NCBI GenBank assembly: GCA_003427395.1
Contig: BFEA01000202.1
Coordinates: 357,640 to 389,910, forward strand
DNA: 32,271 nt
Direction: 5' to 3'
From: Chara braunii
Taxonomy: Eukaryota; Streptophyta; Charophyceae; Charales; Characeae
Shown one piece after another: positions 1 to 9,774 of this stretch (its first letter is position 1; each line of letters begins with the position of its first letter). The notes below the pieces were generated by a model. It saw nothing but the letters and a program-made list of their open reading frames with translations. It ran no database searches and was not told where the DNA came from. The translations under genes were made by a program, and so were the position numbers.

Positions 1-890
1 AGAGAGAGAGAGACTCAAAGATAGAGTAGACGTAGTACACGATCTGTAACTTTTCATGTACTACACTCCATACATCAACACCAAAACAGATCGAAGACGA
101 AGAAGTGCTTTCAAATTTATCGAGCCTCGTGCCAAAACAAGCACATGCGCTCCATCATGTACGTAATGCCCCGACGCGTTTCGTTGTTGGCGTATCCAAC
201 AAGCTCTTCAAGAGGTTATACCTCAGCACAACAAAAACACAATACCTCAGTGAGATGGAAGTCTCATCTCCCAGAGTCCTTAAATACTATCGATCTACCT
301 GCTTCATTTTAATGTCTCAGTTCATCGATTCTCACATGGTGTAGTGAGAAACTCTACTCCCCTTGCTCTCTGCCCTCCCTCTATAATGCCCCTCCTCTCT
401 CATTACGGGTTCCTTCAGTTAGGCCGCCTATCGCCAACGTCCGTTCTCTCGCCTTCTGTATCCCCCTTAACAGTCTGTCTTGGTTCGCTCACTTTCTCCA
501 AATCGAGTGCACTCATTTCTCCCCTCCGTTTGTCCTTCGCCTCTGTACCTCCCTGTTTGCCTGAACCCCATCAGTTCGCCATCCATTTTTTCTTCTCGGT
601 ATTTCTATTCTCGTTTCTGACTTCCGTGAAACCCGTGTTGGATTTGGAGTGGTAACTCTGCCTACTTCCACAGTTCGCTTCCCAAATTTCGGAGTTCGTT
701 TTTTCCATTCGCGCTCATACTCCGAATATTAGCTATGGGCCCGCAGTCTCCTATTTCCCTTTTCATCTGTTGCTATCTCCCTCCCTCCCAAAAAAAACAG
801 TAATCAGAAAATTACCTCTAACACAAAATAAAATAAAATAAAATATAAAATACAACCGATGAACTATACTCGTACATCCTATTCTACTTC
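1..890. other. Gene-free flank, pyrimidine-rich
   Basis: No coding region is supported here. The window opens with a short AG dinucleotide run (1-13). From about 345 to 790 the plus strand is strongly C/T-rich, and open frames there are low-complexity products of that composition. An (AAAAT)n tract at about 823-845 lies just downstream of the minus-strand reverse transcriptase remnant, so it could be the 3' end or target microsatellite of that retroelement. That link is only inferred from position. Confidence 0.5.
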
Positions 891-2644
891 CTATGTCCAC
901 TTGGGTCCACCGTATCTTCGGATATCGGGGTACAGTATGGAGAGCGTAACCCTCTTGTGACCTCCGACGAATTTGGCAAACTTTGCCAAAGCCCCGAGAG
1001 AGACCTCCAGGGGATATCCCCAGAGGCGCGATTGAAGCAAGATCGCATAAATAGTAGCCAAGGTAGCTTCGTCTGAGGTTGACATTCTCATTGCTCTCCT
1101 CATATGTGCTGCTAGGCTGACCCTCTTGGTGGATTTCTTGGAAAATGATTAAAAGGCCTGCATCGAATGTATCTTTATCTTTCTAGTATCATATAAATTT
1201 CGCTGATTCCGTATCTTTGGAAAAACATGTATCCTTATCGACGCTACTTCAACAATCACCTTTGTCCCCTTCAAATTCATAGAATTTCCACCCTGTTCTT
1301 TCCTTACCAGGTTCAGATTGTGGTCATAACATTCCTCAAATCTTTCTAAGATCTGGGTAGCTTTATGCAGTGAATCGTCCTCCTAGTCTGTTGTCCCCAC
1401 TATCACTGTCACATCGTCTACCATTCTCATTCCTTTCACTAATCTCCTATCTTGCCCTAGTGAATTCATGAATATAACTTCAGATCTTGCACATACCAGT
1501 CAAGCTAGGGACGGACTGGAATTTCTACCCATTGGTATTCCGAAGTCATGCCTTAGCATTTCTCCCACACACTAAACATACGCATTGCTTATCTCAAAGT
1601 TCACGACCCTCAGTATGAGTTCGAAATGCATGAGTACGAATCCCTCACATTTCGTGTAATTCCGAGCTATCATACACATCTTTCCTCTCTGACTGACCCT
1701 TACTCCTACCAGATTTCTCTGTTGGTGGTGTTTTGTTAGCCATTTGACTGCTTCCATTATGCTCTCGTGCGATAATATGGCAAACATATCTTTCACATTG
1801 TAGCTTCTTGCATAGGCTAGTAGGCAGTTATCTCCCAACTCCTTTTGTATCTCCTCATATCTTTCTTTCATAAGGTCGGTAACCCCTAAATCAAAGGTCC
1901 TACCCTTTCCCATGGATAACATCATGTATCTTACTGCTCTGCGCAGCCTCGCTCCTGCCAACCTCGTTGGATCTTGTAAGGCGTGGGATATTGGTCTTCA
2001 TATGTCTATGTCTTTGTCTTTTGGAAATACGTAAGCCTGCCCTGCCCTTCCTCCTTTTCCCCATGAAGCTATCCTCTTCAATCCTTCCCTTTCGTACTGT
2101 TTCTTCATATCAACTTATAATCCTTTCCTCCGATCCATTCACCGGTGCAAGACTCGCATTCCAATTGAACGTCATCATACATGAATGGTGGTACAATATA
2201 GGGCACATGATCAACGTACCTCCGGGGTTCCTATCCAAGGGTACTACAACCAACCCTGCAACTGATTCTGCGCACTCCCTAACCTCCCTCCCACTCATTG
2301 CTTTGGTCTCGAGGTCATCTCTACGGATCTAACACTTCCTCAGATCCTCCTCACGTAAATTTGCAACCCTCCCTTTTCCCCATGACTTCATTCCTTCCCT
2401 TATGCACTTTGCCAAGACCTGTACGAACACTTCCTCCCCACACGTCACAATCCTCGAGTTCTTAACAAAATCCGGCGCAGTGATCACATCATCTAACCTT
2501 ATCTTCACGTGCCCTCGATCTGTTGGTAGTGATATACCTTTGCACGTGCAGTGGACCGTTCAGGCACTCGCGCATATACGCTGGCTGTGTATGATTTGTC
2601 CAGTCGTCACACTTTTCTTTAATATTACCTGTGTTCGCTGGACG
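891..2644 (-). pseudogene. Penelope-like element, CxC and reverse transcriptase part (decayed)
   Basis: This is the C-terminal half of a Penelope-like retroelement polyprotein, which would copy element RNA into DNA at a nicked target. Reading down the minus strand: a CxC motif (codons 2,542-2,550, C-T-C followed by a GH pair), a CPILYH-containing segment near 2,200, a KDID.RPIS block near 2,000, motif A NVKDMF (1,782-1,799), motif B GIPMGRNSSPSLA (about 1,503-1,541), the catalytic VDD of motif C (1,413-1,421), and a C-terminal GYP thumb motif near 1,010. From about 2,000 to 891 everything is in one frame, broken by stops at 1,998-2,000, 1,572-1,574, 1,500-1,502, 1,383-1,385 and 1,149-1,151. 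Upstream, a second frame has stops at 2,560-2,562, 2,329-2,331 and 2,110-2,112, with a frameshift near 2,005. The first motif A aspartate appears to be Asn. Family placement rests on motif order and the linked endonuclease; the element is dead. Confidence 0.85.
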
Positions 2645-2652
2645 ATGTATGT
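2645..2652. repeat. Target-site duplication, left copy (ATGTATGT)
   Basis: This 8-bp repeat immediately precedes the left terminal inverted repeat and is identical to 3,990-3,997. It is the left footprint of the nested insertion. Confidence 0.8.
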
Positions 2653-3096
2653 CTATGTATCCCCCGCGGCCATGGCCGCCGCCGCGGGGTCGGGCTCGGA
2701 GGGCGGCCATGTTCATGGTCGCATCCGCGGCTGGGGTCGGCCGCACCACAACCACGAATTTACATGATTTTTCCCGTAAAAATTAATAGGCAAAAAAAAA
2801 AAGGGTTGTAGGATGTGAAAAACCCTACAACCCCATATTGTTTTTTTAGGAAACTATGAATTTTTTAAAATTCAAAAAAATAAAAAACAGAAAAGACAAA
2901 GAGGAGAAATTAAAAAAAAAACAAAAATAAAAGACTTTTTTTTTCGGGGCAGATTTTTTTTTGACAGTTCTTTGTCTTCTTCGATTTTATGTATTTTTTG
3001 TTTTTTTTTTGTTGTGTAATAAGAAAAAGATCAAGCCTCATCAATGATAGAAAAAAATGAAAAAAAGAAAGTACTGCTATTTTGCAATCACGATTA

Positions 3097-3097
<1 letters not shown>

Positions 3098-3167
<70 letters not shown>

Positions 3168-3236
3168 GGGTGGTGCGGGGATTGGGGACGACCCCTCCCC
3201 CAACAATCAATCAATCAATCAATCAATTAACATGAA
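3098..3236 (+). repeat. (TG)n module, copy 1
   Basis: A (TG)n tract is followed by GAGGGGTGGTGCGGGG, a GACGACCCCTCCCCC block that can pair back with the G-rich part, and then (CAAT)n. The same three-part order recurs at 3,270-3,440 and 3,599-3,745, all inside the nested TIR element. Confidence 0.75.
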
Positions 3237-3269
3237 AAAAAACGTGCACGCGCTCGCGTGCGCGCGCGC

Positions 3270-3302
3270 GCGTGTGTGTGTATGTGTGTGTGTGTATGCG
3301 TA

Positions 3303-3334
<32 letters not shown>

Positions 3335-3440
3335 TGTGTGTGTGTGTGTGAGGGGTGGTGCGCGGGGGGGGCGCCGACCCCTCCCCCACCATTCAATCAA
3401 TCAATCAATCAATCAAAAAAAAAAAAAAAAAAGTGTGAGA
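3270..3440 (+). repeat. (TG)n module, copy 2
   Basis: A (TG)n tract with TATG interruptions leads into a GGGGTGGTGCGCGGGG block, CGACCCCTCCCCCACC, (TCAA)n and a poly-A run. The order matches copies 1 and 3, so this is a duplicated composite unit and not an independent microsatellite. Confidence 0.75.
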
Positions 3441-3595
3441 CAAGAGAGAGAGAGAGTTTTTGATCGAATAGGATGAGCAACTCACCGGCCAACAGGTAAG
3501 TCTCCAACCCCGCGGCGCCTGTCACACTACTTGCATCGATAGGATGACCAAAATCGAATGAATCTTCCGTGAGAACATGGAAATATACACTGCCA

Positions 3596-3598
<3 letters not shown>

Positions 3599-3643
<45 letters not shown>

Positions 3644-3745
3644 TGTGCGTGTGGGGGTTGGGGTGGGGGGTGGACGACCCCTCCATCACGAATCAATCAA
3701 TCAATCGATCAATCAATCATCGAAAGAAAAAAAAAAAGAAAAAAA
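3599..3745 (+). repeat. (TG)n module, copy 3
   Basis: This has (TG)n, then GGGGTTGGGGTGGGGGG, GGACGACCCCTCCA, a (CAAT)n tract interrupted by CGAT, and A-rich sequence. It is the most diverged of the three modules in its G-rich part. Confidence 0.75.
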
Positions 3746-3989
3746 CAAATAGTAGTTTTTCTTTGCTATTTTTTTTTCCTTATCATTTTTCATCACCAAA
3801 TTCACCCCCCTAGAAAATATTTTTTTTTTCTTTTTTTTTGTTTGAGGGGGTGGGGCTGGGGTTGCGCAACCCCAATCCACCTCCCAAGCCCCCGCGCCCC
3901 CCTCCCCCTGGCCGCCACGTGGCCGCGAAGTTGCGTGGCGGCGGCCACGACGTTAGCCGCGCATGGCCGCCTCCGGGGGAGATTCATAG

Positions 3990-3997
3990 ATGTATGT
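3990..3997. repeat. Target-site duplication, right copy (ATGTATGT)
   Basis: This is identical to 2,645-2,652 and directly follows the right terminal inverted repeat ending GATTCATAG. On the minus strand it encodes the last linker residues before the insertion. Confidence 0.8.
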
Positions 3998-5410
3998 TGC
4001 TATCTGCCTGACTCTGATTAGCTGCGTGATGGTCGTGGTCGTTACCTCCCTTACCTTCCTTGTGGCGATATTCGTAGAAAATGGGATCTTCACCAATGGT
4101 CGGTTCCTTATCTTTGCACCATACACCACTCTCACCACCCTGGTTATCCTATTCTTCAATAGGTACCTGGTTGTCTTTCTCCCAAACGTAGCTGCAGTTT
4201 TGTACACCGATATGAGCTCAGATGCGCTCTTCTTGTACAAAGTTTTTGTCTTCCACGGCTACTTCAGGATCTCCTTCAAAATGGTCTTCCGTTTCTCCAT
4301 ACCCGATGTTGTTAACTTCACTCTTACAATCGTAAACCTTCCCCCGTCTTGCATTTACTTCTTACAGTCATGGATGAATCGATTCCTCTCGTTGACGTGC
4401 ACAATACTCTCACCTATCTTACTCCTAATATCTCTCCATTTGTCCATCCAGATCTCTCCTCCGTTGGATATGAATTCTTGCGGTCTAGGTACACGTCTGA
4501 ACAAGTCAATTAGTGATGCTGGACCACTAAACGTAATCGCTCTCCCTTGTCTTGTGTACGCCTTGCGTCTACCCCTCTCCCTCCTTCCTTTCCTTCTTCG
4601 TACTCTCCCATTTTTTTTGTTCGTCTTGTCAACATTTTTTTGACAGTGTATGGATCTTCCACTGTTGTTATCAGGGATAGGATCATACTAGGATTATATA
4701 TCTCCTCCATCCATAGACCAACCACAGGCGTAGCTTTGGAGAATTCCCCAGCTTACCTGATTTTGCAAATTTCACATGCTCAGTCCATCTCAATAGGAAG
4801 TTCCAAGTCGTGCATCCTATGTAGTAGTGATTGCACCAAGGACTAACTAATGCATACATTCCCGCTCCTTGTGAGACAGGTTTTTCTCTCCCTCTCCTAT
4901 CAGTCTCACCCATCTTTTCGCCCACGGACAACATTTGTTTATAGCGGCTAATATGAGCGTTCGTGCTATGCAATCTTCCTTGTTCCCATCCAACTTCGCG
5001 TGTTGTTGTCTGCCATACCTCCCTTCGTCCATCATTAACGTACACAGTTTTTTGTAGTACTCCATTGCGACCTCTTACCGCCCTGATAAAGAAGTTGCGC
5101 GATCCGCAGTGACTTCCTCCCCATACGCCAACTTCATTCTGCACCTGACCAGCTCGTTCACTGCATTCTCCTTTTTGGTCCATTCTACCCCCTCTTCATT
5201 ACATATCATCTTCAGATCTGGTGCCTTTATCGCAGACATTCGTTGGTGCATGTCAAGCGCGAAGTCCAAAATTTCTCTTCCTCGCATTCCGTGACTTGCG
5301 CCCCTCTTCGGAGTAGGGGGTGTTCGATTGGTGACACCTTTGAACTCCTCCCTTGCAATGAAAAGTGCTTTCATTTTTCGACCGTCAACCCTTACGGTCG
5401 TAAATAGCAT
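3990..5410 (-). pseudogene. Penelope-like element, N-terminal GIY-YIG endonuclease and linker (decayed)
   Basis: This is the 5' half of the same retroelement. A leader region begins at an ATG at 5,408-5,410 and runs in one frame to about 4,865 with a single stop (5,075-5,077). After a frameshift comes a GIY-YIG nuclease core: GMYAL (G at 4,860-4,862), YYIG (4,815-4,826), and the LLRW arginine (4,788-4,790), the expected catalytic arginine. The domain crosses another frameshift near 4,700. A basic stretch follows, then a linker from about 4,525 in a third frame with an IRSKIGES block and stops at 4,355-4,357 and 4,259-4,261. It stops at the 8-bp target duplication of the nested element. In canonical Penelope elements the endonuclease is C-terminal; here it precedes the reverse transcriptase, as in the Chlamys/Naiad clade. 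I do not see a CCHH finger, which would favour Chlamys, but decay could hide it. Confidence 0.8.
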
Positions 5411-7310
5411 CACGACCGTGGTGTTAAAATTATGATTCGAATGTGACCATAATCGTCAATAACTACCAGTGCACGGATTAACGGTTGTCCCTGGCACATC
5501 CAAACACATCGTTTCACGTGGCTGCTATCGTTAGTTAATCATCCCTGCTTGGCACAAAAGATGTGACACGCGTTGGTCATCTTTGTAAGAGTGACAGGTT
5601 TCGGGTCTCCCCCCTCGCCAACGGGTTCGACAACAACTTCGTCATTCAAGGAGTACAGGTACCAGAAGTTCCAGACCATGTCTCAATCGAAAGCAAGATC
5701 ATTCTCGCTAGCGTTGTCGAACCCATCAACTCCCAAAGTGCAGGAGCCCTCCCGACCATTTCGCGCAGGAGTTAAACAAAAAAACAAAACAAAAGAAAAG
5801 ACAACTCGGGAACAACGCAAAATAACCCCGCGAACCGCCAAGGTGGAAGAGGTCTCGTCGTCCCTTCACCACTCTAGCTGGGTGCGCCAACTATACTTCT
5901 CGCGGTCCCCTACGACAAGATAGGTTCCCGCGGGGCACATCTTGCCTTCCCTAAGGGGTTGTCACCATCCTTAGGGGCATATCCCTACCGAGCTATTGAC
6001 CCACGTGCGAAAGTTTTCAAATGCAATCGCAGAGGTAGATCGGTCGAGGGTGTTGCTCGTCCGCTGTAGTATAAATACGCTTGGTTAACACTGAATGAAC
6101 CCGAAAGTCATTCGTTCCTTAGGGCAGTGATCTCCTAAGTACGAAACAAACATCGGTCTTTTAGGACGATCTGAACCAAGAGTGAAACCCAAAAACTAAT
6201 CCTAGTCCCTTAAACGCATAGTAAACAGAGAGTTATAATAATCGCACATAATTATATAAAAAAGAATCGATCGTAGTCGATAGGAATATATATCGAATCT
6301 GGAATGATAACAAATAGAATTCAAATCATCATTAGATACATGCAACAACACAAGTTCGAAATAAAATCCGACCACCTCAGGTCGAACTCCATAAATAAAA
6401 AATCATATAGCCGCCAACAAGGAGTTGGCTTTGATAATGACCTTGATGCAAGCGACGAGGTAGTCGGTCTGCCTCTGTTTTGACTTGATGAGCTGCCAAA
6501 GTTATTCATTCCACCTACCGTCGACTTAAAATTAGGCATGCACACTTGTCTTCACACATTGTTAATCTTATTGGATGACAGGCTGCTTTGCGAATGATTC
6601 TTGATCAGGTGTATTGCTTGAAGTGTTGCATGTCTCTCCCTCTAGGAAATGGTGTGGGATACTCCTCCTCGTCCGAGTGCAGAGCTGGGATCTTAGAAGT
6701 TGGGTCGTCTCCACCGAATCGGCAAGTAGCCCCATGTAGAACGGTCCACTATGGGTCGATAACAAGGCCGACTCCTAAAACAACGAACCCTTGCCCCAGA
6801 TGTTTCCTAGAGAAAGAAAATGTTTCCACTGCGAGCAGCTATCAATTAATATTATTTCTCCTAAGTTCAGGGTAACTTCGATGAAAAGAAATTGAAGGAG
6901 ATAAAAAATGAGAATAATTTGGAAAGGTATATGTAGATAAGGTCATTCAGGATAGAAAGGGTTAATCCTCAGGGGGAAAAAAAACTAAGTTTGATTATCT
7001 TCACCTTCATTATGTTCACATGTTTTCTTTCACGACACCTGTTGAAAATTATTCACTTAAACGTTTAAGTACTTTTGTCATACAGGAAGGTGAAAGATAG
7101 AACGAGGACAATCATTTTCTTCATCTCAAATAAGCATCATCAATCTCCTTTGCAAGCACCCTTCTACCTACCTGCACAACACGCAAAGAACACAAATTCA
7201 AAAGAAAACAATACAATTTCATACTTAAGTCAGACCTTTTCATTTACATGCATGACTCACACAACTTTCCTCTACCTTTTATTTTGAACATTCAAAACAA
7301 CAGGGTCAAG
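5411..7310. other. Unassigned region upstream of the Penelope-like element
   Basis: About 1.9 kb without a recognisable gene. Short open frames (for example 5,573-5,923 and 6,588-6,875 plus) show no motif I recognise and no conserved composition. A TATA-like site at 6,070-6,077 is the only regulatory-looking sequence. A 16-bp perfect palindrome, ACTTAAACGTTTAAGT, lies near 7,056. Part of this stretch may be untranslated or LTR-like sequence of old elements, but I cannot show that. Confidence 0.4.
6070..6077 (+). promoter_or_regulatory. TATA-like box, possible promoter of an old element
   Basis: TATAAATA sits about 50 bases upstream of a short inverted repeat (CTTAGG...CCTAAG, near 6,120-6,140). 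This arrangement resembles an LTR promoter with its leader, but no matching second LTR or primer-binding site is visible, so the call is weak. Confidence 0.2.
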
Positions 7311-7761
7311 CAAAGTGTGGGTTCACACAGGTGTGAAGGGAAGTCCGAGTCAATCAACTGACCTCGAGTGAAGTTTGATCCGGATCACTCAAGAAAGTCG
7401 AGTAATATTCCAATTAGAGTAAAGGGTAACCACCATTGAAGCTGAAAATATGTGGCCCACAACTCCACAAGTTGTGGTTGTTCCACTTAATGACGGTCCA
7501 CCTCTTTCTCCAAGTGCCCGATGAGCAGAGGTTAGGTCCACTGAGAGAACTCAATGAGATAACCCTCGAGAAGGGTGTTCTCAACAATAAGTCTCACAAT
7601 GTCTCAATGCCCTACATAGTCCCAACTCCACCATGACCTTCAAGGATCTGTTCCAACCAATCTTGTAGCGCCACTTCGCCTCAAATCACTAGGTGCGCAT
7701 CATATACTTCAAAATGTGGGAAACATAGGTCGCACATGCTCGAAATCTTGACCCTCATATT

Positions 7762-7838
7762 GGTCCCATTTGGTCCCAAAAACGGTCCGAAGTGGTCCCG
7801 GGTGGTCCCACACTATCGTTTGTGATTCCAAATGGTCC
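7762..7838. repeat. GGTCC motif cluster
   Basis: Six GGTCC(C) motifs occur within about 80 bases (starting at roughly 7,762, 7,772, 7,784, 7,793, 7,804 and 7,834), spaced 9-12 bases apart apart from the last. It looks like a degraded short tandem repeat. No function is apparent. Confidence 0.5.
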
Positions 7839-8687
7839 AGAACTCAAAACCGCTCGCACTACGGGCCGCAAAAAAAATAAAGGTGGCTCTGGCTCAAAAC
7901 TGCATGTGCTGCGAGCCTCAACGACCACCGTGTGCACTCACTCCACACTCTCTTCTTGCGGCTGGTCCATGCACCACTGTTGCACAATCCCAATCGTGCA
8001 CCACCGCGAGCCCAACCTCTAGGCCACACTAGGATCCACCCTAATCGTTGCACACTACAAAAAAAGATGGCGAGATTACCGCTCGTCGTGCCGTCAAACC
8101 TGGTACCACGTCGCCGTGCGGCACGACCGCCTAACCATACAAAAGAAAAAACGACTCCACCGCGCTGCAAATTCCTGCAGCGCTACCCCTCAAACATAGT
8201 GTCATTGACAACCGACGCTCCGGCAGCACCCCCCTACCAAAAATAACGCTTTAACATCTCAACCGCGCCGTTGCTGTGCTCCCAAACGGGCAACACTTCC
8301 CCTCGGGAAGGCCTTGATGCCGCCGCACTGCCAGCCGGGCAGCACCTCCCTACTGAAAACGTTGTTGTCGCAGCCTTACGGCCGCAACACTTGCTCAAAC
8401 GCACAGCACACGCACAAGGATGGGGCAAAAAAACTCCCATCCCTCAACTATGGCTGCCTCCCTTCTCCTCCATCTCTTTGCAGACCTCCAATCTCTCCCC
8501 CATTTATACCTCCGCCGGCAGCAATCCCCCTCACAGTCTGATGGAGCTCATCTGCACTTGAAGTGCAAGTGAGAAGCATCACAGCCTCAACAATTGTGAG
8601 GCAAGTGTGGGTGCTGCTGGCTTTTATAGCCAGTAGAAGACTGTAGGCAGCAACTTTGCCCACAGTCAAAAATTCAAAATTGCTCTG

Positions 8688-8718
8688 GGCCCTTGATCTG
8701 AGGCAGCGATCAAGGGCC
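8688..8718. repeat. 11-bp perfect hairpin
   Basis: GGCCCTTGATC at 8,688-8,698 pairs exactly with GATCAAGGGCC at 8,708-8,718, leaving a 9-nt loop. It is one of the two strongest stems in the hairpin-rich stretch. No T-tract follows, so it does not look like a transcription terminator. Confidence 0.8.
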
Positions 8719-9267
8719 ACAAATGTTGATGTTCCGCTAGGGGAACCAGGGTTTGCCAATTCCCGAAGCATCTGGCCATTTTCCTTGGCCCCATGCTTCA
8801 GGAAATGGCTGTACCCAGCCAAAATTGTTGCAGCCTGTCCAAAAATTGAACAAGTGCAGCACATATACACACCTCCATGTAACCACCTACTCCGGCCACA
8901 TACGTGGCCATTGCTCTTTTTTTTTTCTTTCCCCCCCCCCTTTCTTTTTTTTGTACGGGCAGTTCGTCGTTTTGAGATAAAATGCCACCCCCGTCACTTC
9001 ACAAGGTCAACAGGGTCAATTCTTCCAAACCCTTTCCCTTGCTAGGCGCCTACATCAGGCGCAACAAAAGTACCCAATACAGGCGGAAGAGCCAACATCG
9101 AAGGATCAAAAGCATCGTCGCTATGAACGTTTTGTTGCCACTGGCCAGTTACCTCAACGGTAACTCCCCTAGCTTCAAGTTATAAAACGCCCCACGGGGC
9201 CTCCTCCCATTCTCCCCATGCGTGCGCGTTCCTGGGCGCCAACAACGCTAGGTTCGGGCGATTGTTG

Positions 9268-9308
9268 ACAGCTGCTGCCCGTTTTTAGAAATGAACGGGC
9301 GCAGCTGT
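9268..9308. repeat. 15-bp hairpin with one bulge
   Basis: ACAGCTGC (9,268-9,275) pairs with GCAGCTGT (9,301-9,308), and after a one-base bulge GCCCGTT (9,277-9,283) pairs with AACGGGC (9,294-9,300). The loop is 10 nt. It lies at the right edge of the hairpin-rich stretch, so it could mark an element end. Confidence 0.8.
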
Positions 9309-9544
9309 ACACTAACACGATGACAAAGGGGGGAACTAATAAAAGAAAACAGATCTAAAAGAAAATCTAAGAAGAATCTAAAAAAAATCATAGAAGAAAA
9401 AAGAAAAACGCAGAGTCACGTACGAAACGGTCGCCTGTCAAGTGCACTGGGACTTAAACGCCCTAGTCACTTTACACTGTGTCATCTGGCGTTTTACCTG
9501 TAGCTTTAGATTTAGTTTTTTTTTTTTTTTTTTATGCCAACGGT

Positions 9545-9620
9545 CACGTCATTAGTCGAGTGGCTTTTCAGCCACACATCATCATGATGCAGACCCGAGT
9601 TCAAGTCCTTCGGGACTTTT
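9545..9620 (+). repeat. tRNA-like SINE head, plus orientation
   Basis: An A-box-like TAGTCGAGTGGC (9,553-9,564) and a B-box-like GAGTTCAAGTCC (9,597-9,608) are spaced as in a tRNA gene (56 nt overall). The acceptor and other stems are not clean, so this is not a functional tRNA gene. The middle shares an ATGATGCAGA string with the inverted copy at 9,775-9,845, which suggests that both derive from one SINE family. Confidence 0.5.
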
Positions 9621-9774
9621 CTCGATTTATGTGTGTTATACTTGTGCGGGGGCGTGTTCATCCATGAGGCTGAGTTCAGTCGCGTGATCTTATTGATTGT
9701 GAGGTCGAAATCAGTCGCGCCACGATGTCTTGACTCACGGCCAGCTCCCAAAAATGAGCTAGCACCAGTAGGTG

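Larger units (their letters stand above)
2653..3989. mobile_element. 1,337-bp non-autonomous TIR element nested in the Penelope-like element
   Basis: The left end reads CTATGTATCCCCCGCGG and the reverse complement of the right end reads CTATGAATCTCCCCCGG, and both continue into GGCGGCCATG-like sequence, so these are imperfect terminal inverted repeats. Both sides carry the direct repeat ATGTATGT (2,645-2,652 and 3,990-3,997). Removing the element plus one repeat copy (1,345 bp) joins the Penelope linker frame to the CxC frame without a shift. There is no transposase; the inside holds poly-A/T runs, three TG-repeat modules and a 16-bp perfect palindrome at 3,858-3,873 (GGGGTTGCGCAACCCC). An 8-bp duplication fits the hAT superfamily, but the terminal sequence is not one I can assign. 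Confidence 0.82.
7310..9312. other. Region with clustered strong short hairpins, no genes
   Basis: No coding feature is supported across about 2 kb. Many short perfect inverted repeats follow one another. The strongest are TTCACAC/GTGTGAA (7,322-7,337), CCACAACT/AGTTGTGG (7,457-7,477), GTCGTGCCG/CGGCACGAC (8,085-8,127), GCGCTGCA/TGCAGCGC (8,162-8,183), GGCCCTTGATC/GATCAAGGGCC (8,688-8,718), GAAGCAT/ATGCTTC with an inner GGCC/GGCC (about 8,765-8,799), and a 15-pair stem with one bulge (9,268-9,308). Stems of 5-6 bp are expected by chance in 2 kb; the 9-, 11- and 15-pair ones are not easily explained that way. What the region is remains unknown. Confidence 0.45.

Noticed and set aside
344-655. 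103-codon plus-strand frame at the left edge
   Set aside because: Leu/Ser/Pro-rich composition follows from C/T-rich DNA; no motif or homologous pattern is seen.
3082-3351. Open frames rich in alternating Val/Cys or Thr/His over the TG tracts
   Set aside because: They are direct translations of (TG)n and (CA)n repeats with no other coding signal.
3098-3745. CRISPR-like array from regularly recurring modules
   Set aside because: Only three modules occur, dominated by simple repeats, with no uniform spacers and no cas genes, in a eukaryotic setting.
3990-4643. 217-codon plus-strand frame with hydrophobic segments that looks like a membrane protein
   Set aside because: It is antisense to the Penelope linker and endonuclease tail. 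The minus-strand reading has recognisable order and restores a frame across the nested insertion.
7859-8246. Pro/Arg-rich open frames on both strands around 7.8-8.3 kb
   Set aside because: They are mirrored in several frames of GC-rich hairpin sequence and show no recognisable domain.
8688-8718. Rho-independent terminator
   Set aside because: No T-tract follows the stem, and the context is eukaryotic.
9545-9620. Functional tRNA gene
   Set aside because: A and B boxes are present, but the acceptor stem and the anticodon arm do not pair properly, so a SINE-like origin is more likely.
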